A stretch of DNA of 64,000 bases from Haloferax massiliensis (GTDB lineage: Archaea > Halobacteriota > Halobacteria > Halobacteriales > Haloferacaceae): positions 506,273-570,272 of the forward strand of contig NZ_CSTE01000002.1 of assembly GCF_001368915.1 (NCBI RefSeq), in the 5' to 3' direction. A program made the position numbers and the translations under genes. Each line of letters begins with the position of its first letter. Positions within the stretch are counted from its first letter, which is position 1. Shown piece after piece: positions 51,644-64,000 of the stretch. The notes beneath the pieces were generated by a model. It saw nothing but the letters and a program-made list of their open reading frames with translations. It was not told where the DNA came from and ran no database searches.

Positions 51644-52543
51644 ATGGAACGGAACGTCAGAATTCTGGGTGCACCAACGGACTACGGTGCCAATCGACGC
51701 GGGGTGGACATGGGACCCTCCGCGATTCGATACGCCGGACTCGCAGGGGAACTGGAGTCCGCGGGCGTCTCGCCGACGGACGCCGGCGACCTCGCGGTCC
51801 CGCACCACGCGACGCGGGACGCGGACGCCGGGGCGGCGAACGCGAAGCACGTCCAGGAGGTCGAAGAGGTGACGACGAGCCTCGCCGACGCCGTCTCGAC
51901 CGCGCTCGCCGAGGGGACGACCCCGCTCGCGCTCGGCGGCGACCACTCCATCGCCATCGGGTCGCTGGTCGGGAGCGCCCGCGACGCCGACATCGGCGTC
52001 ATCTGGTTCGACGCCCACGGCGACTTCAACACGCCGAGCACCTCGCCGTCCGGGAACGTCCACGGCATGCCGCTGGCCGCCGCGCTCGGCGTCGGCGACT
52101 TCGCGGGCGTCGAGTGGGCGAACGCCGCCGGCCTCACGGAGGAGAACGTCGCCATCGTCGGACTCCGCTCCGTCGACGGCGCGGAGGCCGAGGCGATTCG
52201 CGACAGCGACGTGACCGTGTACACGATGTCCGACATCGACGAGCGCGGCGTCACCGAGGTGACGAACGACGCCCTCGACGTGGCGACCGACGGCACCGAC
52301 GGCGTCCACGTCAGCCTCGACCTCGACTGGCTCGACCCCCGCGAGGCCCCCGGCGTCGGGACGCCCGTCCGCGGCGGGGTGACCTACCGCGAGGCCCACG
52401 CGGCGATGGAACTCGTCGCCCGCTCGGAGGCCATGCGCTCGTTCGAACTCGTGGAGGTCAACCCCATCCTCGACGAGCACAACGAGACCGCGACGCTCGC
52501 GACCGAACTCGCCGCAAGCGCCTTCGGCAAGCGCATCCTCTGA
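51644..52543 (+). CDS. rocF: Arginase/ureohydrolase
   Basis: This 299-residue binuclear manganese ureohydrolase has all metal-ligand motifs: LALGGDHSIAIGS, VIWFDAHGDFNTPSTSPSGN (with the substrate-amine-binding NTPSTSPSGN loop typical of arginase) and VSLDLDWLDPREAPGVGTPV. It hydrolyses L-arginine to ornithine and urea. Agmatinases of this fold lack that loop form, which supports arginase. The stop (TGATG) overlaps the Nudix gene start, so the two are coupled. Confidence 0.9.
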   Translation: MERNVRILGAPTDYGANRRGVDMGPSAIRYAGLAGELESAGVSPTDAGDLAVPHHATRDADAGAANAKHVQEVEEVTTSLADAVSTALAEGTTPLALGGDHSIAIGSLVGSARDADIGVIWFDAHGDFNTPSTSPSGNVHGMPLAAALGVGDFAGVEWANAAGLTEENVAIVGLRSVDGAEAEAIRDSDVTVYTMSDIDERGVTEVTNDALDVATDGTDGVHVSLDLDWLDPREAPGVGTPVRGGVTYREAHAAMELVARSEAMRSFELVEVNPILDEHNETATLATELAASAFGKRIL

Positions 52544-53013
52544 TGTCGACGCCGAGAGAAGCCCCCGCGCCGCACGACCTCGCCGCCGGCGTCGTCGTCC
52601 TCCAAGAGAACTCGGTGCTCGCGGTCTACGAGAAGGACCGCTGGGGACTGCCGAAAGGCGGCTCAGAGCCCGGGGAGTTCTTCTTCGAGACCGCCGCCCG
52701 CGAGGCCGCAGAGGAGACCGGCGTCGAAGTCGAAATCCAGTCGCTCGCGTTCACGAGCGAGATTCGCGCCCCGGACCGCCGCATCTACCTCCAGCGGTTC
52801 TACCACGCGACGCCCGTCGCCGACGACCCCACCCCGTCGCCGAGCGACCCGGACGACGAAATCGAGGCGGCGAAGTTCCTCCCGCTCACCGCGCTCGGGT
52901 CGACGCTCACCTACCGGCCGCGGGTCGAACCGCTCCGCGACTGGCTTCGGGACCGCAAGCCGCGACACTACACCTACGACCTGACGCGAGAACCCTCGGA
53001 CGTCGAGAAATAG
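52543..53013 (+). CDS. Nudix hydrolase
   Basis: This 156-residue pyrophosphohydrolase has the Nudix box GGSEPGEFFFETAAREAAEE then TGVEV (about residues 37-61), matching GX5EX7REUXEEXGU. It starts AAGVVVLQENSVLAVYEKD and then WGLPKGG, a layout like Ap4A or diphosphoinositol hydrolases. Its ATG overlaps the arginase stop by one base. Substrate unknown. The C-terminal end (DWLRDRKPRHYTYDLTREPS) is a basic tail rare in this acidic proteome. Confidence 0.85.
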   Translation: MSTPREAPAPHDLAAGVVVLQENSVLAVYEKDRWGLPKGGSEPGEFFFETAAREAAEETGVEVEIQSLAFTSEIRAPDRRIYLQRFYHATPVADDPTPSPSDPDDEIEAAKFLPLTALGSTLTYRPRVEPLRDWLRDRKPRHYTYDLTREPSDVEK

Positions 53014-53017
53014 CCGA

Positions 53018-53434
53018 CTACGGGGTTCGCCCGGTGGCTGTCCCGATTTTCCGCGCGATTCGAACGACGTAACCGACGGCCGCTCCGAGACCGCCGAGCA
53101 CGAGTGCAAGCATCGCACCGCCGACGAGCGGATACGCGACCCACAGCGGCGACTCCATCGTCGAAACCGGGACGAACAGGTTGCCCGCGAACCCGAGACA
53201 CGGCCCGAAGGCGAGCACGATACCCTCGCCGGCGCGCGTGCCGACGTTCTCGCCTCTGGCGACGTGTGCCGCGACGACGGCGACGACCAGCACCGCGCCC
53301 GCGTCGACGACGAGCGACTGCGCGGCCGTCGACGGTTCGAGGTTCCACGCCCGAAGCGCGGTCAGGCCGCCGAGAACGACGACGAACGCGAGCGCCGAGA
53401 CGCCGACAATTCTCGACCGCGGTCGCACTCTCAT
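53018..53434 (-). CDS. Four-helix membrane protein, unknown
   Basis: This 138-residue protein has helices at IVGVSALAFVVVLGGLTALR, SLVVDAGAVLVVAVVAAHVA, VLAFGPCLGFAGNLFVPVS and YPLVGGAMLALVLGGLGAAV. Both ends are arginine-rich (MRVRPRSRIV; RIARKIGTATGRTP). It ends 4 bases from the Nudix gene and converges on it. Function unknown. Confidence 0.7.
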   Translation of the reverse strand: MRVRPRSRIVGVSALAFVVVLGGLTALRAWNLEPSTAAQSLVVDAGAVLVVAVVAAHVARGENVGTRAGEGIVLAFGPCLGFAGNLFVPVSTMESPLWVAYPLVGGAMLALVLGGLGAAVGYVVRIARKIGTATGRTP

Positions 53435-53543
53435 ACCGTGACGACCCCTCGGCCGAAGTAAATGTCTTCGGGGAGCGATGGCCGGAGCCGCGGCTCCCCG
53501 GTGGGGTCCGCAAAAGAGGAATCCGTCGTCGGGGAGAGCCGAC

Positions 53544-56099
53544 TTACTCGTCGTCCGCGTCGGCTTCCGAGTCGCCTTCCACGTCGTCGAGTTCCTCGGC
53601 CTCGGTCGTCATCGCGGCCGGAATCACGTCGACGGAGGCGACGTCGTCGCCGTCGTCGAGGTCCATCACGATGACGCCCATCGTGTTGCGGCCGACCGTC
53701 GAGATGTCCTCGACGGGGGTCCGGAGAATCTGGCCCTCGTCGGACATGACGACGAGGTGGTCGCCCTCGCCGACGGTGTTGATGGCGCAGACCGGGCCGT
53801 TTCGCTCGTTGGTCTTGATGTCGATGAGACCCTTGCCGTTTCGGGACTGCTTGCGGTAGGCGTCGAGGTCCGTGCGCTTCCCGTAGCCGTTCTCGGTGAC
53901 GGTGAGAATCCAACTGTGGTGGGCCTCGTCGATGGCGGCCACGCCGGCGACCACGTCGTCGCCTTCGAGTTTGATGCCGCGGACGCCGCGGGCCGAGCGA
54001 CCCATCGCGCGCACCTCGTCCTCGTCGAAGCGGATGGACATCCCCCGTTCGGTACCGATGACGAGGTCGCTTTCGCCGTCGGTGACCTCCACGTCGACGA
54101 GTTCGTCGCCCTCGTCGAGCTTGGTGGCGATGATGCCCGTCGAGAGGATGTTCTGGAAGCGGTCGGTGCCGGTCCGCTTGATGTAGCCGTTCCGGGTCAC
54201 CATCGTCAGGTAGCCCTCGATGTCTTCGAGGTCGTCGCAGTTGACGACGGCCGTAATCTCCTCGCCGTCGTCGAACTCAAGGAGATTGACCGCCGACTTC
54301 CCGCGGGCGGTCCGGGACATCTCGGGCACCTGGTAGGCCTTGAGCTGGTAGACCTGTCCGTGGTTGGTGAAACACAGCAGGTCGTCGTGGGTGTTCGTGA
54401 CGAACACCGACGAGACGTTGTCGCCCTCCTTGAGGTCCGTCCCGATGATGCCCTTACCGCCGCGGTGCTGGGCGCGGAACCGCGAGACCGGCATCCGCTT
54501 GATGTAGTCGTCCTCGCTGACGATGACGACCACGTCCTCCTCGGGGATGAGGTCGGCGCGGGTGACCTCGCCGGTGTTGGCGACGAAGGAGGTCCGCCGG
54601 TCGTCGGCGTACTCGTCTTTGATGTCGAGCAGTTCGGACTCGATGACGGCGTCGAGTTCAGACCGGTCGCCGAGGATGGTTTCGAGGCGCTCGATGGTCG
54701 CTTGGACCTCCTCGTACTCGTCTTCGATTTCGGCCGCCTCCATCGAGGTGAGCGAGCCGAGTTGCATCGAGACGATGTGGTTGGCCTGGTCCTCGGAGAA
54801 GTCGAACGCCGGCAGCGGTTCGCCGTCGACTTCGACCGTGACCTCGCCGCGGAGCGCGGCCTTCGCGTCGTCGCGGCTCTCGGAGTTCCGGATGGTCTCG
54901 ACCACGTCGTCGATGTTGTCGAGGGCCTTCAGGCGGCCTTCGAGGATGTGCGCGCGGTCTTCGGCCTCGGCGAGTTCGTACTCGGAGCGCCGGCGGACCA
55001 CGTCGCGGCGGTGGTCGAGGTAGTGTTCGAGCGTCTCCTTGAGCGTCAGCACCTGCGGCTGACCGTCGACGAGCGCGAGGTTGATGACGCCGAACGTGGA
55101 TTCGAGGTGGTTGTCGAGAAGCTGGTTCTTGACGACCTCGGCCATCGCGCCGCGCTTGAGCTCGATGACGACGCGGATGCCGTCGCGGTCGGACTCGTCG
55201 CGGATGTCGCGGATGCCCTCGATTTTGCCCTCGTTCACGTCGTCGGCGATGCGCTCGATGAGGCGGGCCTTGTTCTCCTGATACGGGAGTTCGTTGATGA
55301 CGATGCGGCCCTCCTCCTCGGACACGTCGTAGTCGGCGCGGACGCGGACGCGGCCGCGACCCGTCTTGTACGCCTTGTGGACCGCGTTGCGGCCGACGAT
55401 GTTCGCGCCGGTCGGGAAGTCGGGGCCCTTGACGTGTTCCATCAGGTCCGCGACGGTCGCCTCGGGGTTCTCGATGAGTTCGACGGTGGCGTCGATGACC
55501 TCGCCGAGATTGTGCGGCGGGATGTTCGTGGACATCCCGACCGCGATGCCGGACGACCCGTTGACCAGCAGGTTCGGGAACGACGACGGGAGCACCGTCG
55601 GCTCCTGTTTGCGGTCGTCGTAGTTCGACTGGAAGTCGACGGTGTCCTTGTCGATGTCGTCGAGGAGTTCCTCGGCGATGGGGGCCATCCGCGCCTCCGT
55701 GTACCGCATCGCGGCCGGCGGGTCGCCGTCGACGGAGCCGAAGTTACCCTGCCCGTCGACGAGCGGGTAGCGCATGGAGAAGTCCTGCGCCATGCGCGCG
55801 AGGGTGTCGTAGATGGCGGAGTCGCCGTGGGGGTGGTAGTCACCCATCGTCTCGCCCACGATGGACGAGGACTTGCGGTGCGACGAGTTGGAGGTCACGC
55901 CGGCCTGGTGCATCGCATAGAGGATGCGCCGGTGGACCGGCTTCAGGCCGTCGCGAACGTCGGGGAGCGCCCGACCCGCGATGACCGACATCGCGTAGTC
56001 GATGTACGACTGCTCCATCTCGTCTTCGATGCGCGCGTTCTTGACCTCGGCCGCGATACCCGCGCCCGGTTCGAAAGAATCCGGTGTGTCAGAACTCAT
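53544..56099 (-). CDS. gyrA: DNA gyrase subunit A
   Basis: This 851-residue subunit breaks and rejoins DNA. The catalytic tyrosine is Tyr133 ([10 protein letters not shown]). The quinolone-binding helix is [13 protein letters not shown] with Ser94, the residue that is replaced in resistant strains, so this subunit looks quinolone-sensitive. The C-terminal beta-pinwheel includes the GyrA box [10 protein letters not shown], needed for DNA wrapping and negative supercoiling. The tail is acidic ([12 protein letters not shown]), as usual in haloarchaea. One base separates its ATG from the gyrB stop, so both are one transcript. Confidence 0.96.
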   Translation of the reverse strand: MSSDTPDSFEPGAGIAAEVKNARIEDEMEQSYIDYAMSVIAGRALPDVRDGLKPVHRRILYAMHQAGVTSNSSHRKSSSIVGETMGDYHPHGDSAIYDTLARMAQDFSMRYPLVDGQGNFGSVDGDPPAAMRYTEARMAPIAEELLDDIDKDTVDFQSNYDDRKQEPTVLPSSFPNLLVNGSSGIAVGMSTNIPPHNLGEVIDATVELIENPEATVADLMEHVKGPDFPTGANIVGRNAVHKAYKTGRGRVRVRADYDVSEEEGRIVINELPYQENKARLIERIADDVNEGKIEGIRDIRDESDRDGIRVVIELKRGAMAEVVKNQLLDNHLESTFGVINLALVDGQPQVLTLKETLEHYLDHRRDVVRRRSEYELAEAEDRAHILEGRLKALDNIDDVVETIRNSESRDDAKAALRGEVTVEVDGEPLPAFDFSEDQANHIVSMQLGSLTSMEAAEIEDEYEEVQATIERLETILGDRSELDAVIESELLDIKDEYADDRRTSFVANTGEVTRADLIPEEDVVVIVSEDDYIKRMPVSRFRAQHRGGKGIIGTDLKEGDNVSSVFVTNTHDDLLCFTNHGQVYQLKAYQVPEMSRTARGKSAVNLLEFDDGEEITAVVNCDDLEDIEGYLTMVTRNGYIKRTGTDRFQNILSTGIIATKLDEGDELVDVEVTDGESDLVIGTERGMSIRFDEDEVRAMGRSARGVRGIKLEGDDVVAGVAAIDEAHHSWILTVTENGYGKRTDLDAYRKQSRNGKGLIDIKTNERNGPVCAINTVGEGDHLVVMSDEGQILRTPVEDISTVGRNTMGVIVMDLDDGDDVASVDVIPAAMTTEAEELDDVEGDSEADADDE

Positions 56100-56100
56100 G

Positions 56101-58273
<2,173 letters not shown>

Positions 58274-60670
58274 ATGACCTCGTTCCAGTCGACACTCGGT
58301 GACGAGCCGGGGATCGCAGAGGAGCTGGCGAAGGGCCAGCGGGAGATCTCCATCGCCGAGTTCTTCGAGAAGAACAAGCACATGTTGGGCTTCGACAGCG
58401 GAGCCCGCGGGTTGGTCACCGCCGTCAAGGAAGCGGTGGACAACGCGCTCGACGCCACGGAGGAGGCGGGCATCCAGCCCGACATCTACGTGGAGATAGC
58501 CGAGGCGGGCGACTACTACCGCCTCGTCATCGAGGACAACGGGCCGGGCATCACGAAAGAGCAGGTGCCCAAAGTGTTCGGGAAGCTCCTCTACGGCTCT
58601 CGCTTCCACGCGCGCGAACAGTCCCGCGGCCAGCAGGGTATCGGTATCTCCGCGGCGGTCCTCTACTCGCAGTTGACGAGCGGCAAGCCCGCCAAGGTGA
58701 CGAGCCGGACGCAGGGCTCGGAGGACGCCGAGTACTTCGAACTCGTCATCAACACGGACCAGAACGAACCCGAGATTCGCACCGAGAAGACGACCTCGTG
58801 GGACCGCCCCCACGGCACGCGCATCGAGTTGGAGATGGAAGCCAACATGCGCGCCCGCCAGCAGCTCCACGACTACATCCTCCACACGGCGGTCGTCAAT
58901 CCCCACGCCCGACTCGAACTCCGGGAACCCGGCCTCGACGAGCCGATGAAGTTCGAGCGGGCGACCGACCAGCTTCCGAAGCAGACGAAGGAGATTCGTC
59001 CCCACCCTCACGGCGTCGAACTCGGGACGCTCCTGAAGATGCTCTCGGCCACTGAATCGTACTCCGTCTCCGGCTTCCTCCAAGAGGAGTTCACCCGCGT
59101 CGGCGCGAAGACCTCCGACAAGGTTCACGACGCCTTCCGCGACCGGCACTTCGGCCGCGAGATGACGTGGCGGACGCCCGACGCGTCCGAGACGAACGAC
59201 CTCGTCGCCGTCGTCGAGGACGCCGTCGCCAACAAGGGCAGGGAGGCGACCGCGGCGTTCGCGGACGAACTGGTCGGCATCGTCGTCGGCAAGGACCGCA
59301 TCGCCCACGGAGAACTCGTCACTATCGTCGAAAACGTCGCCGAATCGGTCGGCGAGGACACCGACACCTCGTTCGGCGAGACGGTCCGCGAGAACGTCGT
59401 CGAGGCGCTGTGGCCCGTCCTCACCGACGACCGCGAGGGCGACGTGTACGCCATCGTCGACGACGTGACGACCACGCAGAAAGACGACGCCGGCAAGCTG
59501 TCGATGGCGCGCTCCATCGCCACGCAGTTCGCCGAGACGACCGGCCCGGCGGACCGCGCCACCCGCGACGACGTGGCCGAGTTCGTCTCGTGGGCGGCCG
59601 AGCGGACCAAAGAACGCGAGGACGAGACCTACGGCGAGACGGCCCAAGAGAACATCGGCGACGCCATCTGGTCGCGGATGCGCACCGTCGCAGACGAGGT
59701 GCCGAAGGTCCGGGAAGTCTCGGACGACCGCGACGTGGCCCGCGACCTGCTCGACGCGATGCGCCAGACGGACATCCTCGCACCGCCGACGGACTGTCTG
59801 TCGCCCATCTCCGCCGACCTCGTCGAGGCCGGCCTGAAAAAGGAGTTCGACGCCGACTTCTACGCCGCGGCGACCCGCGACGCCGAGGTCCACGGCGGCG
59901 ACCCGTTCATCGTCGAGGCCGGCATCGCCTACGGCGGTGAACTGAAGTCCGAGGGGAAAATCGACCTGCTCCGCTTCGCCAACCGCGTGCCCCTCGTCTA
60001 CCAGCAGGGGGCGTGTACCATCACCCACGTCGTCAAGGACATCGGCTGGCGGAACTACGGCCTCGACCAACCCGGCGGTACCGGCATGCCGAGCGGTCCC
60101 GCGGTCCTCATGGTCCACGTCGCCTCCACGAACGTCCCCTTTACGAGCGAGTCGAAGGACGCGCTCGCGGACGTGCCGGCGATTCAAGACGAGGTCGAAC
60201 TCGCCATCCGCGAGGCGGCCCGAGACCTCAAGTCCTACCTCTCGAAGCGGCGGTCGCTCCAGAAGCGCCGCGAGAAACAGGACGTCCTCGGCCGCATCCT
60301 CCCGCAGATGGCGACGAAGCTCTCTGAGGTCACCGGCCGACCGGAGCCCAACATCGACGGCGCGCTCGGCCGCATCATGAACAACCTGACCGTCGAGCGG
60401 GCCGTCGACGACGGCGAGGTGACGCTCACGGTGAAAAACTACTCCAACACGAACGAGTCGCCGGACATCACGGACATCGTCTCGGCGGAGCCGGCCGGCC
60501 TCGACGGCGAGGCGACGGTCGTCGACCTCGACGGGGAGTGGTTCGTCAAGTGGAACCCCGAGGTGTCGTCCGGTGAGACGGCGACGCTCACGTACTCGGT
60601 CGCACAGGACGCGTCGTTCGACATCAACGTCGACGGCGTCGAGACGGAGAAACTCACGGTGAACGTATAA
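58274..60670 (+). CDS. top6B: DNA topoisomerase VI subunit B with a haloarchaeal insertion
   Basis: This 798-residue GHKL ATPase closes on the DNA segment passed by topo VI. Bergerat motifs: [10 protein letters not shown] (52-61), EDNGPGI (87-93) and [11 protein letters not shown] (117-127). The H2TH and transducer regions end in [15 protein letters not shown] and [20 protein letters not shown]. Between residues 303 and about 490 it has an acidic insertion absent from the shorter typical archaeal subunit; inside, [13 protein letters not shown] (368-380) and [13 protein letters not shown] (454-466) look like a duplicated helix. The start at 58274 fits the TATA; the frame is open upstream. top6A follows with a one-base overlap (TAATG). 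Confidence 0.95.
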   Translation: MTSFQSTLGDEPGIAEELAKGQREISIAEFFEKNKHMLGFDSGARGLVTAVKEAVDNALDATEEAGIQPDIYVEIAEAGDYYRLVIEDNGPGITKEQVPKVFGKLLYGSRFHAREQSRGQQGIGISAAVLYSQLTSGKPAKVTSRTQGSEDAEYFELVINTDQNEPEIRTEKTTSWDRPHGTRIELEMEANMRARQQLHDYILHTAVVNPHARLELREPGLDEPMKFERATDQLPKQTKEIRPHPHGVELGTLLKMLSATESYSVSGFLQEEFTRVGAKTSDKVHDAFRDRHFGREMTWRTPDASETNDLVAVVEDAVANKGREATAAFADELVGIVVGKDRIAHGELVTIVENVAESVGEDTDTSFGETVRENVVEALWPVLTDDREGDVYAIVDDVTTTQKDDAGKLSMARSIATQFAETTGPADRATRDDVAEFVSWAAERTKEREDETYGETAQENIGDAIWSRMRTVADEVPKVREVSDDRDVARDLLDAMRQTDILAPPTDCLSPISADLVEAGLKKEFDADFYAAATRDAEVHGGDPFIVEAGIAYGGELKSEGKIDLLRFANRVPLVYQQGACTITHVVKDIGWRNYGLDQPGGTGMPSGPAVLMVHVASTNVPFTSESKDALADVPAIQDEVELAIREAARDLKSYLSKRRSLQKRREKQDVLGRILPQMATKLSEVTGRPEPNIDGALGRIMNNLTVERAVDDGEVTLTVKNYSNTNESPDITDIVSAEPAGLDGEATVVDLDGEWFVKWNPEVSSGETATLTYSVAQDASFDINVDGVETEKLTVNV

Positions 60671-61770
60671 TGGCATCCGAACGGAAGACATCCGAGGAAC
60701 GCACCCGCGAGCGTCTCATCGACCTCGCGGCGGAGTTCTACGACCAGTTCGACGCGGGGGAGATTCCGCACATGACGCTCCCGACGCGGACGAAAAGCAA
60801 CATCGAGTACGACGAGGACGCCAACGTCTGGGTGTACGGCGACCGGACCTCGAAGCGCTCTGCGAACAGCGTCCGGGGTGCGCGAAAGCTCCTGAAGGCC
60901 GCCTACACCATCGAGTTCCTCGCGCGGCAGTTGGACGAGGACCGCTCCTCTACCCTGCGTGAGCTGTACTACATCTCCGAGTCGTGGGACAACGAGGAGG
61001 CGCACTTCTCCGACCAAGACGAGTCCAACAAGCTCATCGAGGACTTGGAAATCGTCAGCGAGGTCAAGCGCGAGGACTTCCACATGCGCCCGGAGGAGTC
61101 CGGCGCGAAGCTCATGGGCCCCCTCAAAATCCGCGAGCAGACGAACCGCGGCGACCGCGAGATTCACTGCCAGTTGGACGTGGGACAGGGCGGCTACCAG
61201 ATTCCGAACAACCCCGACACCATCGAGTTCCTCGAACACGACGTCGAGTTCGTCATGTGCGTCGAGACCGGTGGGATGCGCGACCGACTCGTCGAGAACG
61301 GCTTCGACGACGACTACAACGCGCTCGTCGTCCACCTCGGCGGCCAGCCGGCGCGCGCCACCCGGCGCATCACCAAGCGCCTGCACGACGAACTCGACCT
61401 GCCGGTCGTGGTGTTCACAGACGGCGACCCGTGGTCCTACCGCATCTTCGGCTCCGTCGCCTACGGCTCTATCAAGTCCGCGCACCTCTCGGAGTATCTC
61501 GCCACGCCCGAGGCGAAGTTCGTCGGCATCCAGCCGCAGGACATCGTGGACTACGACCTCCCGACCGACCCGCTCGCAGATTCCGACATTAACGCGCTCC
61601 AGTCCGAGCTGGAGGACCCGCGGTTCATGAGCGACTACTGGACCGAACAGATAGAGCTCCAACTCGACATCGGCAAGAAGGCCGAACAGCAGGCGCTGGC
61701 CTCCCGCGGTCTCGACTTCGTGACCGACGAGTACCTGCCGACGCGCCTCGACGAGATGGGCATCATCTAA
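60670..61770 (+). CDS. top6A: DNA topoisomerase VI subunit A (Spo11 homologue)
   Basis: This 366-residue subunit cuts both strands using a tyrosine. The CAP domain contains the active-site pair Tyr100-Tyr101 in [11 protein letters not shown]. The TOPRIM domain shows [15 protein letters not shown] (Glu) and [20 protein letters not shown] (DxD). The C-terminus ends [10 protein letters not shown], typical of the haloarchaeal branch. The protein is complete and overlaps the top6B stop by one base. Confidence 0.96.
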   Translation: MASERKTSEERTRERLIDLAAEFYDQFDAGEIPHMTLPTRTKSNIEYDEDANVWVYGDRTSKRSANSVRGARKLLKAAYTIEFLARQLDEDRSSTLRELYYISESWDNEEAHFSDQDESNKLIEDLEIVSEVKREDFHMRPEESGAKLMGPLKIREQTNRGDREIHCQLDVGQGGYQIPNNPDTIEFLEHDVEFVMCVETGGMRDRLVENGFDDDYNALVVHLGGQPARATRRITKRLHDELDLPVVVFTDGDPWSYRIFGSVAYGSIKSAHLSEYLATPEAKFVGIQPQDIVDYDLPTDPLADSDINALQSELEDPRFMSDYWTEQIELQLDIGKKAEQQALASRGLDFVTDEYLPTRLDEMGII

Positions 61771-61797
61771 CCCCGGTCACTCCCGGTCACCGCTTTT

Positions 61798-62019
61798 CTA
61801 CCGCCCTGCTCCGGACCGATTGAACAGTGCAACGAGCGTGTAGCCGCCGTAGAAGCCGAGGGTGTGAACCGCCACCTCGGTTGCGAACTCCGCGGCGGTT
61901 CGGGTCGGTTCGATGTGAAAAAACAGCGCGTCGGTCGTCACGACGACGAGCGTGACGACGAGACAGACGAGGAGCCGACGGACGCTGAAAAGCGGGCTCG
62001 ACCGGAGGGCGTCGCGCAT
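61798..62019 (-). CDS. Small two-helix membrane protein
   Basis: This 73-residue protein has MRDALRSSPLFSVRR, then helix LLVCLVVTLVVVTTDALFFH and helix AVHTLGFYGGYTLVALFNRS, with the loop IEPTRTAAEFATEVAV between. It converges with top6A, 27 bases between the stops. Function unknown. The N-terminal arginine cluster predicts the N-terminus in the cytosol. Confidence 0.62.
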   Translation of the reverse strand: MRDALRSSPLFSVRRLLVCLVVTLVVVTTDALFFHIEPTRTAAEFATEVAVHTLGFYGGYTLVALFNRSGAGR

Positions 62020-62095
62020 GGCGGTCCGACGGCCGCCCGCTGTATGAGCCTGTTGCCCCGAGAGTGTTTCAGGGGTGTCAGCTTCCGGAGGGCAG

Positions 62096-62929
62096 TTACG
62101 GGTACAGCCCGTTCCCGCGGAACCCGTCGAAGTAGCGCCTGACGACGCCGTTCAGCGTTCGCGGCTCGCTGGTCGTGAGGTTGTGACCCGCCCCGGAGAA
62201 CAGCGCGAGCGTCGCGTCCGCGACGCCGTCTTTGAGTTCCCGAACCCGCGGTTCGGGGAACAGTCGGTCGGACCTCCCGGCGGCGACGAGCGTCGGCGCG
62301 TCGACGACGCCGAGAACCTCCCGAGAGTCGTGTTCGAGACAGGCCGTACAGGAGACGACGGCGTCGGCGGGGACGGCGGGTCGGAGGTCGACGACCCGGC
62401 CGGCCGCCTCGATGAGCGCCGGGGCGACCGTCGCTTCGAGGCCGGTCGCGGACTCCCGTTCCGCGTCGGCGACGACCTCGGCCCAGCGGCCCTTGCCCGC
62501 CAGCGAGCGCCAGCGCGTCACGACGTTCTCGCCGTGGCCGCCGAGTCGCGTCCCGGCGGAGACGACCGCCAGCGAGTCCACGTAGTCGCCGTAGTCGGCG
62601 GCGAGGTACTGGGCGACGAGACCGCCCATCGAGACGCCGATAACGTCCGCCGGCCACAGGTCCTGTTCGTCGATGACGCCCGCGTAGCCCGCGGCCATGT
62701 CGCGCGTGGTCGACCCGACCGGGAGGTGTCGCGGCCGGCCGACCACCCACACGTCGCGGTCGTCGAACTCGCGGAACAGACCGGCGAGCGCCGCCGCAGT
62801 TCCGCGGTTCGGGTCGATGCGCTGGAAGGCGTCGGAGAGGCCGGGAAGCACCACGAGCGGGTCGGCGTCGGCGTCGCCGAAGCGGTAGTAGGGCCGCCGG
62901 CCGCCGAGCATGCCGTAGTCGAGGTCCAT
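62096..62929 (-). CDS. Alpha/beta hydrolase
   Basis: This 277-residue hydrolase has LVVLPGLSDAFQRIDPNRGT (oxyanion region), the nucleophile elbow DVIGVSMGGLVAQYLAADYG (Ser in GxSxG), the acid in LVAAGRSDRLFPEP and the histidine in FSGAGHNLTTSEPR. Triad complete, normal length. Lid insertion RWRSLAGKGRWAEVVADAER. Substrate unknown. The start at 62929 was chosen over 62971 because gattttgc (62952-62959) gives leaderless spacing. Cytosolic. Confidence 0.82.
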   Translation of the reverse strand: MDLDYGMLGGRRPYYRFGDADADPLVVLPGLSDAFQRIDPNRGTAAALAGLFREFDDRDVWVVGRPRHLPVGSTTRDMAAGYAGVIDEQDLWPADVIGVSMGGLVAQYLAADYGDYVDSLAVVSAGTRLGGHGENVVTRWRSLAGKGRWAEVVADAERESATGLEATVAPALIEAAGRVVDLRPAVPADAVVSCTACLEHDSREVLGVVDAPTLVAAGRSDRLFPEPRVRELKDGVADATLALFSGAGHNLTTSEPRTLNGVVRRYFDGFRGNGLYP

Positions 62930-63018
62930 ACCCGAACCGACGGCCCGGCGCGGCAAAATCGTTCTGTCCATTCGCTAGCCCGTCCGGCTGTTCGGCTGTC
63001 CGTCCCGCGGTCGCCCCC

Positions 63019-63726
63019 TCAGACTTGGTCGGGGTCGTCGAGGACGACCGGGATGCCGCGGTTCGCCACGTCCACGACGAAGGCGTCCGGGTCGGTTTCG
63101 AGAAGCGGGATGGTGTCGTAGTGAATCGGGAGCACGAGGTCGGGGTCGAGCGTCTCAGCGAGGTCGGCGGCCTCGCGGCGGTCCATCACGACCGACCCGC
63201 CGATGTTGGCGAGGAACAGCGACACTTCGAGGTGTTCGTGGCCCGCCAGCACGTCGGAGTCGCCGGGCCAGAAGACGGTTCGGTCGGCGATTGAGATGTG
63301 GAAGCCACAGCCGAACCCGCGGGGGTGGACCACGTCGCCGTCGCGGAGGTGCGGGCCGTCGGGGTCGTTGAACGCCGGGAGCGACCACACGTCGACCTCG
63401 CCGACGGTGAGGTGGTCCTCCTCGCCGACGCGGACCGTCTCGTAGGGGAGGTCTTCGACCGGCACCACGTCGCGGTCGATGGTCGCGGCGTCGACGCCCT
63501 CGAAGGCGACGACGGTCGCGTCGGCGTCGGCGACCTGCTCGATGGCGTCGGAGTCGTAGTGGTGGTTGTGCGTGACCAAAATCAGGTCGCCGTCGCGGGC
63601 GTAGTAGTCGTCGAGGACGCCGTAGCGGCCGGGGTCGAAGTAGACGACGAAGCCGTCGGGCGACTCGATTCTGACGGTCGCGTAGCCGAGCCACGACACG
63701 TCGAGGCCGTCGTGTTTGATGGTCAT
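63019..63726 (-). CDS. UlaG-like MBL-fold protein with an altered metal motif
   Basis: This 235-residue MBL-fold protein shows ILVTHNHHYDSDAIEQVADA, where the HxHxDH motif reads HNHHYDSDA, so the second and third ligands are shifted (H-x-H-H-x-D). Later parts are FWPGDSDVLAGHEHLEVSLF (Asp) and LVLPIHYDTIPLLE (His). These match the UlaG/RomA-like branch, whose members are lactonases or phosphodiesterases. The altered motif is normal for this branch. TATA-like gctttttac (63747-63755) is at leaderless spacing from the ATG at 63726. Confidence 0.82.
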   Translation of the reverse strand: MTIKHDGLDVSWLGYATVRIESPDGFVVYFDPGRYGVLDDYYARDGDLILVTHNHHYDSDAIEQVADADATVVAFEGVDAATIDRDVVPVEDLPYETVRVGEEDHLTVGEVDVWSLPAFNDPDGPHLRDGDVVHPRGFGCGFHISIADRTVFWPGDSDVLAGHEHLEVSLFLANIGGSVVMDRREAADLAETLDPDLVLPIHYDTIPLLETDPDAFVVDVANRGIPVVLDDPDQV

Positions 63727-63829
63727 ACGCGACACCTCGAACCGAGGGGTAAAAAGCGCGGCTCTCGGGGCGAATCGGCCGGTTCGGGCGAGGACGAGTG
63801 ACGTGGCGGGTGCGCGGCGGGGGTCCGAC

Positions 63830-64000
63830 TCAGACGAGGGTGTCCCGCAGGACGCCGAACACGACGAGGCTCCACAGGAACACGCCGGCCCCGTAGAACA
63901 GGAGGGCGAGTCGGAGCGAGGTGTCCGTCTCGACGGGGGACCACAGCCCCGCGTTCGAGACGACCCGGTTCGTCCCGCCTTTCTCGCCCGCGTGTTCGAC
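63830..64000 (-). CDS. Membrane protein, C-terminal 56 residues (partial)
   Basis: The minus frame enters from the right edge and ends at TGA (63830-63832). It reads TNRVVSNAGLWSPVETDTSL, then a hydrophobic helix LRLALLFYGAGVFLWSLVVF and a short GVLRDTLV end. It is the last membrane helix of a longer protein that starts outside the window. Family not recognised from this part. Confidence 0.6.
   Translation of the reverse strand, partial: VEHAGEKGGTNRVVSNAGLWSPVETDTSLRLALLFYGAGVFLWSLVVFGVLRDTLV

Overview
This window looks like the main chromosome of a haloarchaeon, most probably a Haloferax species. The base composition is GC-rich and the predicted proteins are strongly acidic. Many genes have a TATA box about 25-30 bases before the start codon, so their mRNAs are leaderless. 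The gene set also fits: DnaK/DnaJ/GrpE, gyrase next to topoisomerase VI, a halofilin-type bactofilin, a type II arginase-fold enzyme, Tat-exported lipoproteins and an XPB-Bax1 pair. No rRNA, tRNA or CRISPR array was found.

Layout. 1-10 kb holds housekeeping and conserved haloarchaeal genes: a MinD-like ATPase cut by the left edge, YlbF, an esterase, Dph2, a frameshifted CARF-like regulator, a LOG-like protein, an MBL hydrolase, a long coiled-coil protein and a HisG-like protein. 10-13.9 kb is an accessory patch. It has a lower-GC membrane protein, a decayed RidA gene, a tyrosine recombinase coupled to an RHH-winged-helix protein, a repeat cluster, and more than 1 kb of AT-rich DNA without a convincing gene. 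13.9-21.1 kb returns to core genes: SRAP, a 3'-5' exonuclease, a glycosyltransferase, halofilin, a DUF4349 lipoprotein and a YchF-like GTPase. 21.1-22.6 kb is a second AT-rich patch with one Tat-exported protein of unknown function and a gene remnant.

22.6-34.6 kb carries an aminotransferase, a Tat lipoprotein ABC uptake operon, the XPB helicase and its partner nuclease Bax1 (frameshifted), an RNA m5C methyltransferase coupled to a PUA-like protein, and a PAC2-type protein. 33-38 kb is the GrpE-DnaK-DnaJ chaperone cluster. 38-48 kb is metabolic: acetyl-CoA synthetase and a truncated relative, a dicarboxylate/amino-acid symporter, a cytidine deaminase - metalloprotease - uridine phosphorylase operon, and a type II NADH dehydrogenase-like enzyme. 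48-53.5 kb holds a winged-helix regulator, a sugar-nucleotide epimerase, a DUF389 membrane protein, arginase and a Nudix hydrolase. 53.5-61.8 kb is the topoisomerase block: gyrB-gyrA on the minus strand, diverging from top6B-top6A on the plus strand. The right end has two hydrolases and a partial membrane protein.

The most unusual signals are four. First, a roughly 30-bp sequence occurs three times, and two inverted copies bracket the recombinase patch. Second, a 16-bp inverted repeat plus a direct repeat lies directly upstream of the RHH-recombinase promoter. Third, a metalloprotease has an internal duplication in which the second copy has lost its zinc site. Fourth, a cysteine-containing Tat-exported protein with a hydrophobic core sits in an AT-rich patch. 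Two otherwise intact genes each appear to have one extra base in or near a C run, which could be real decay or sequence error.
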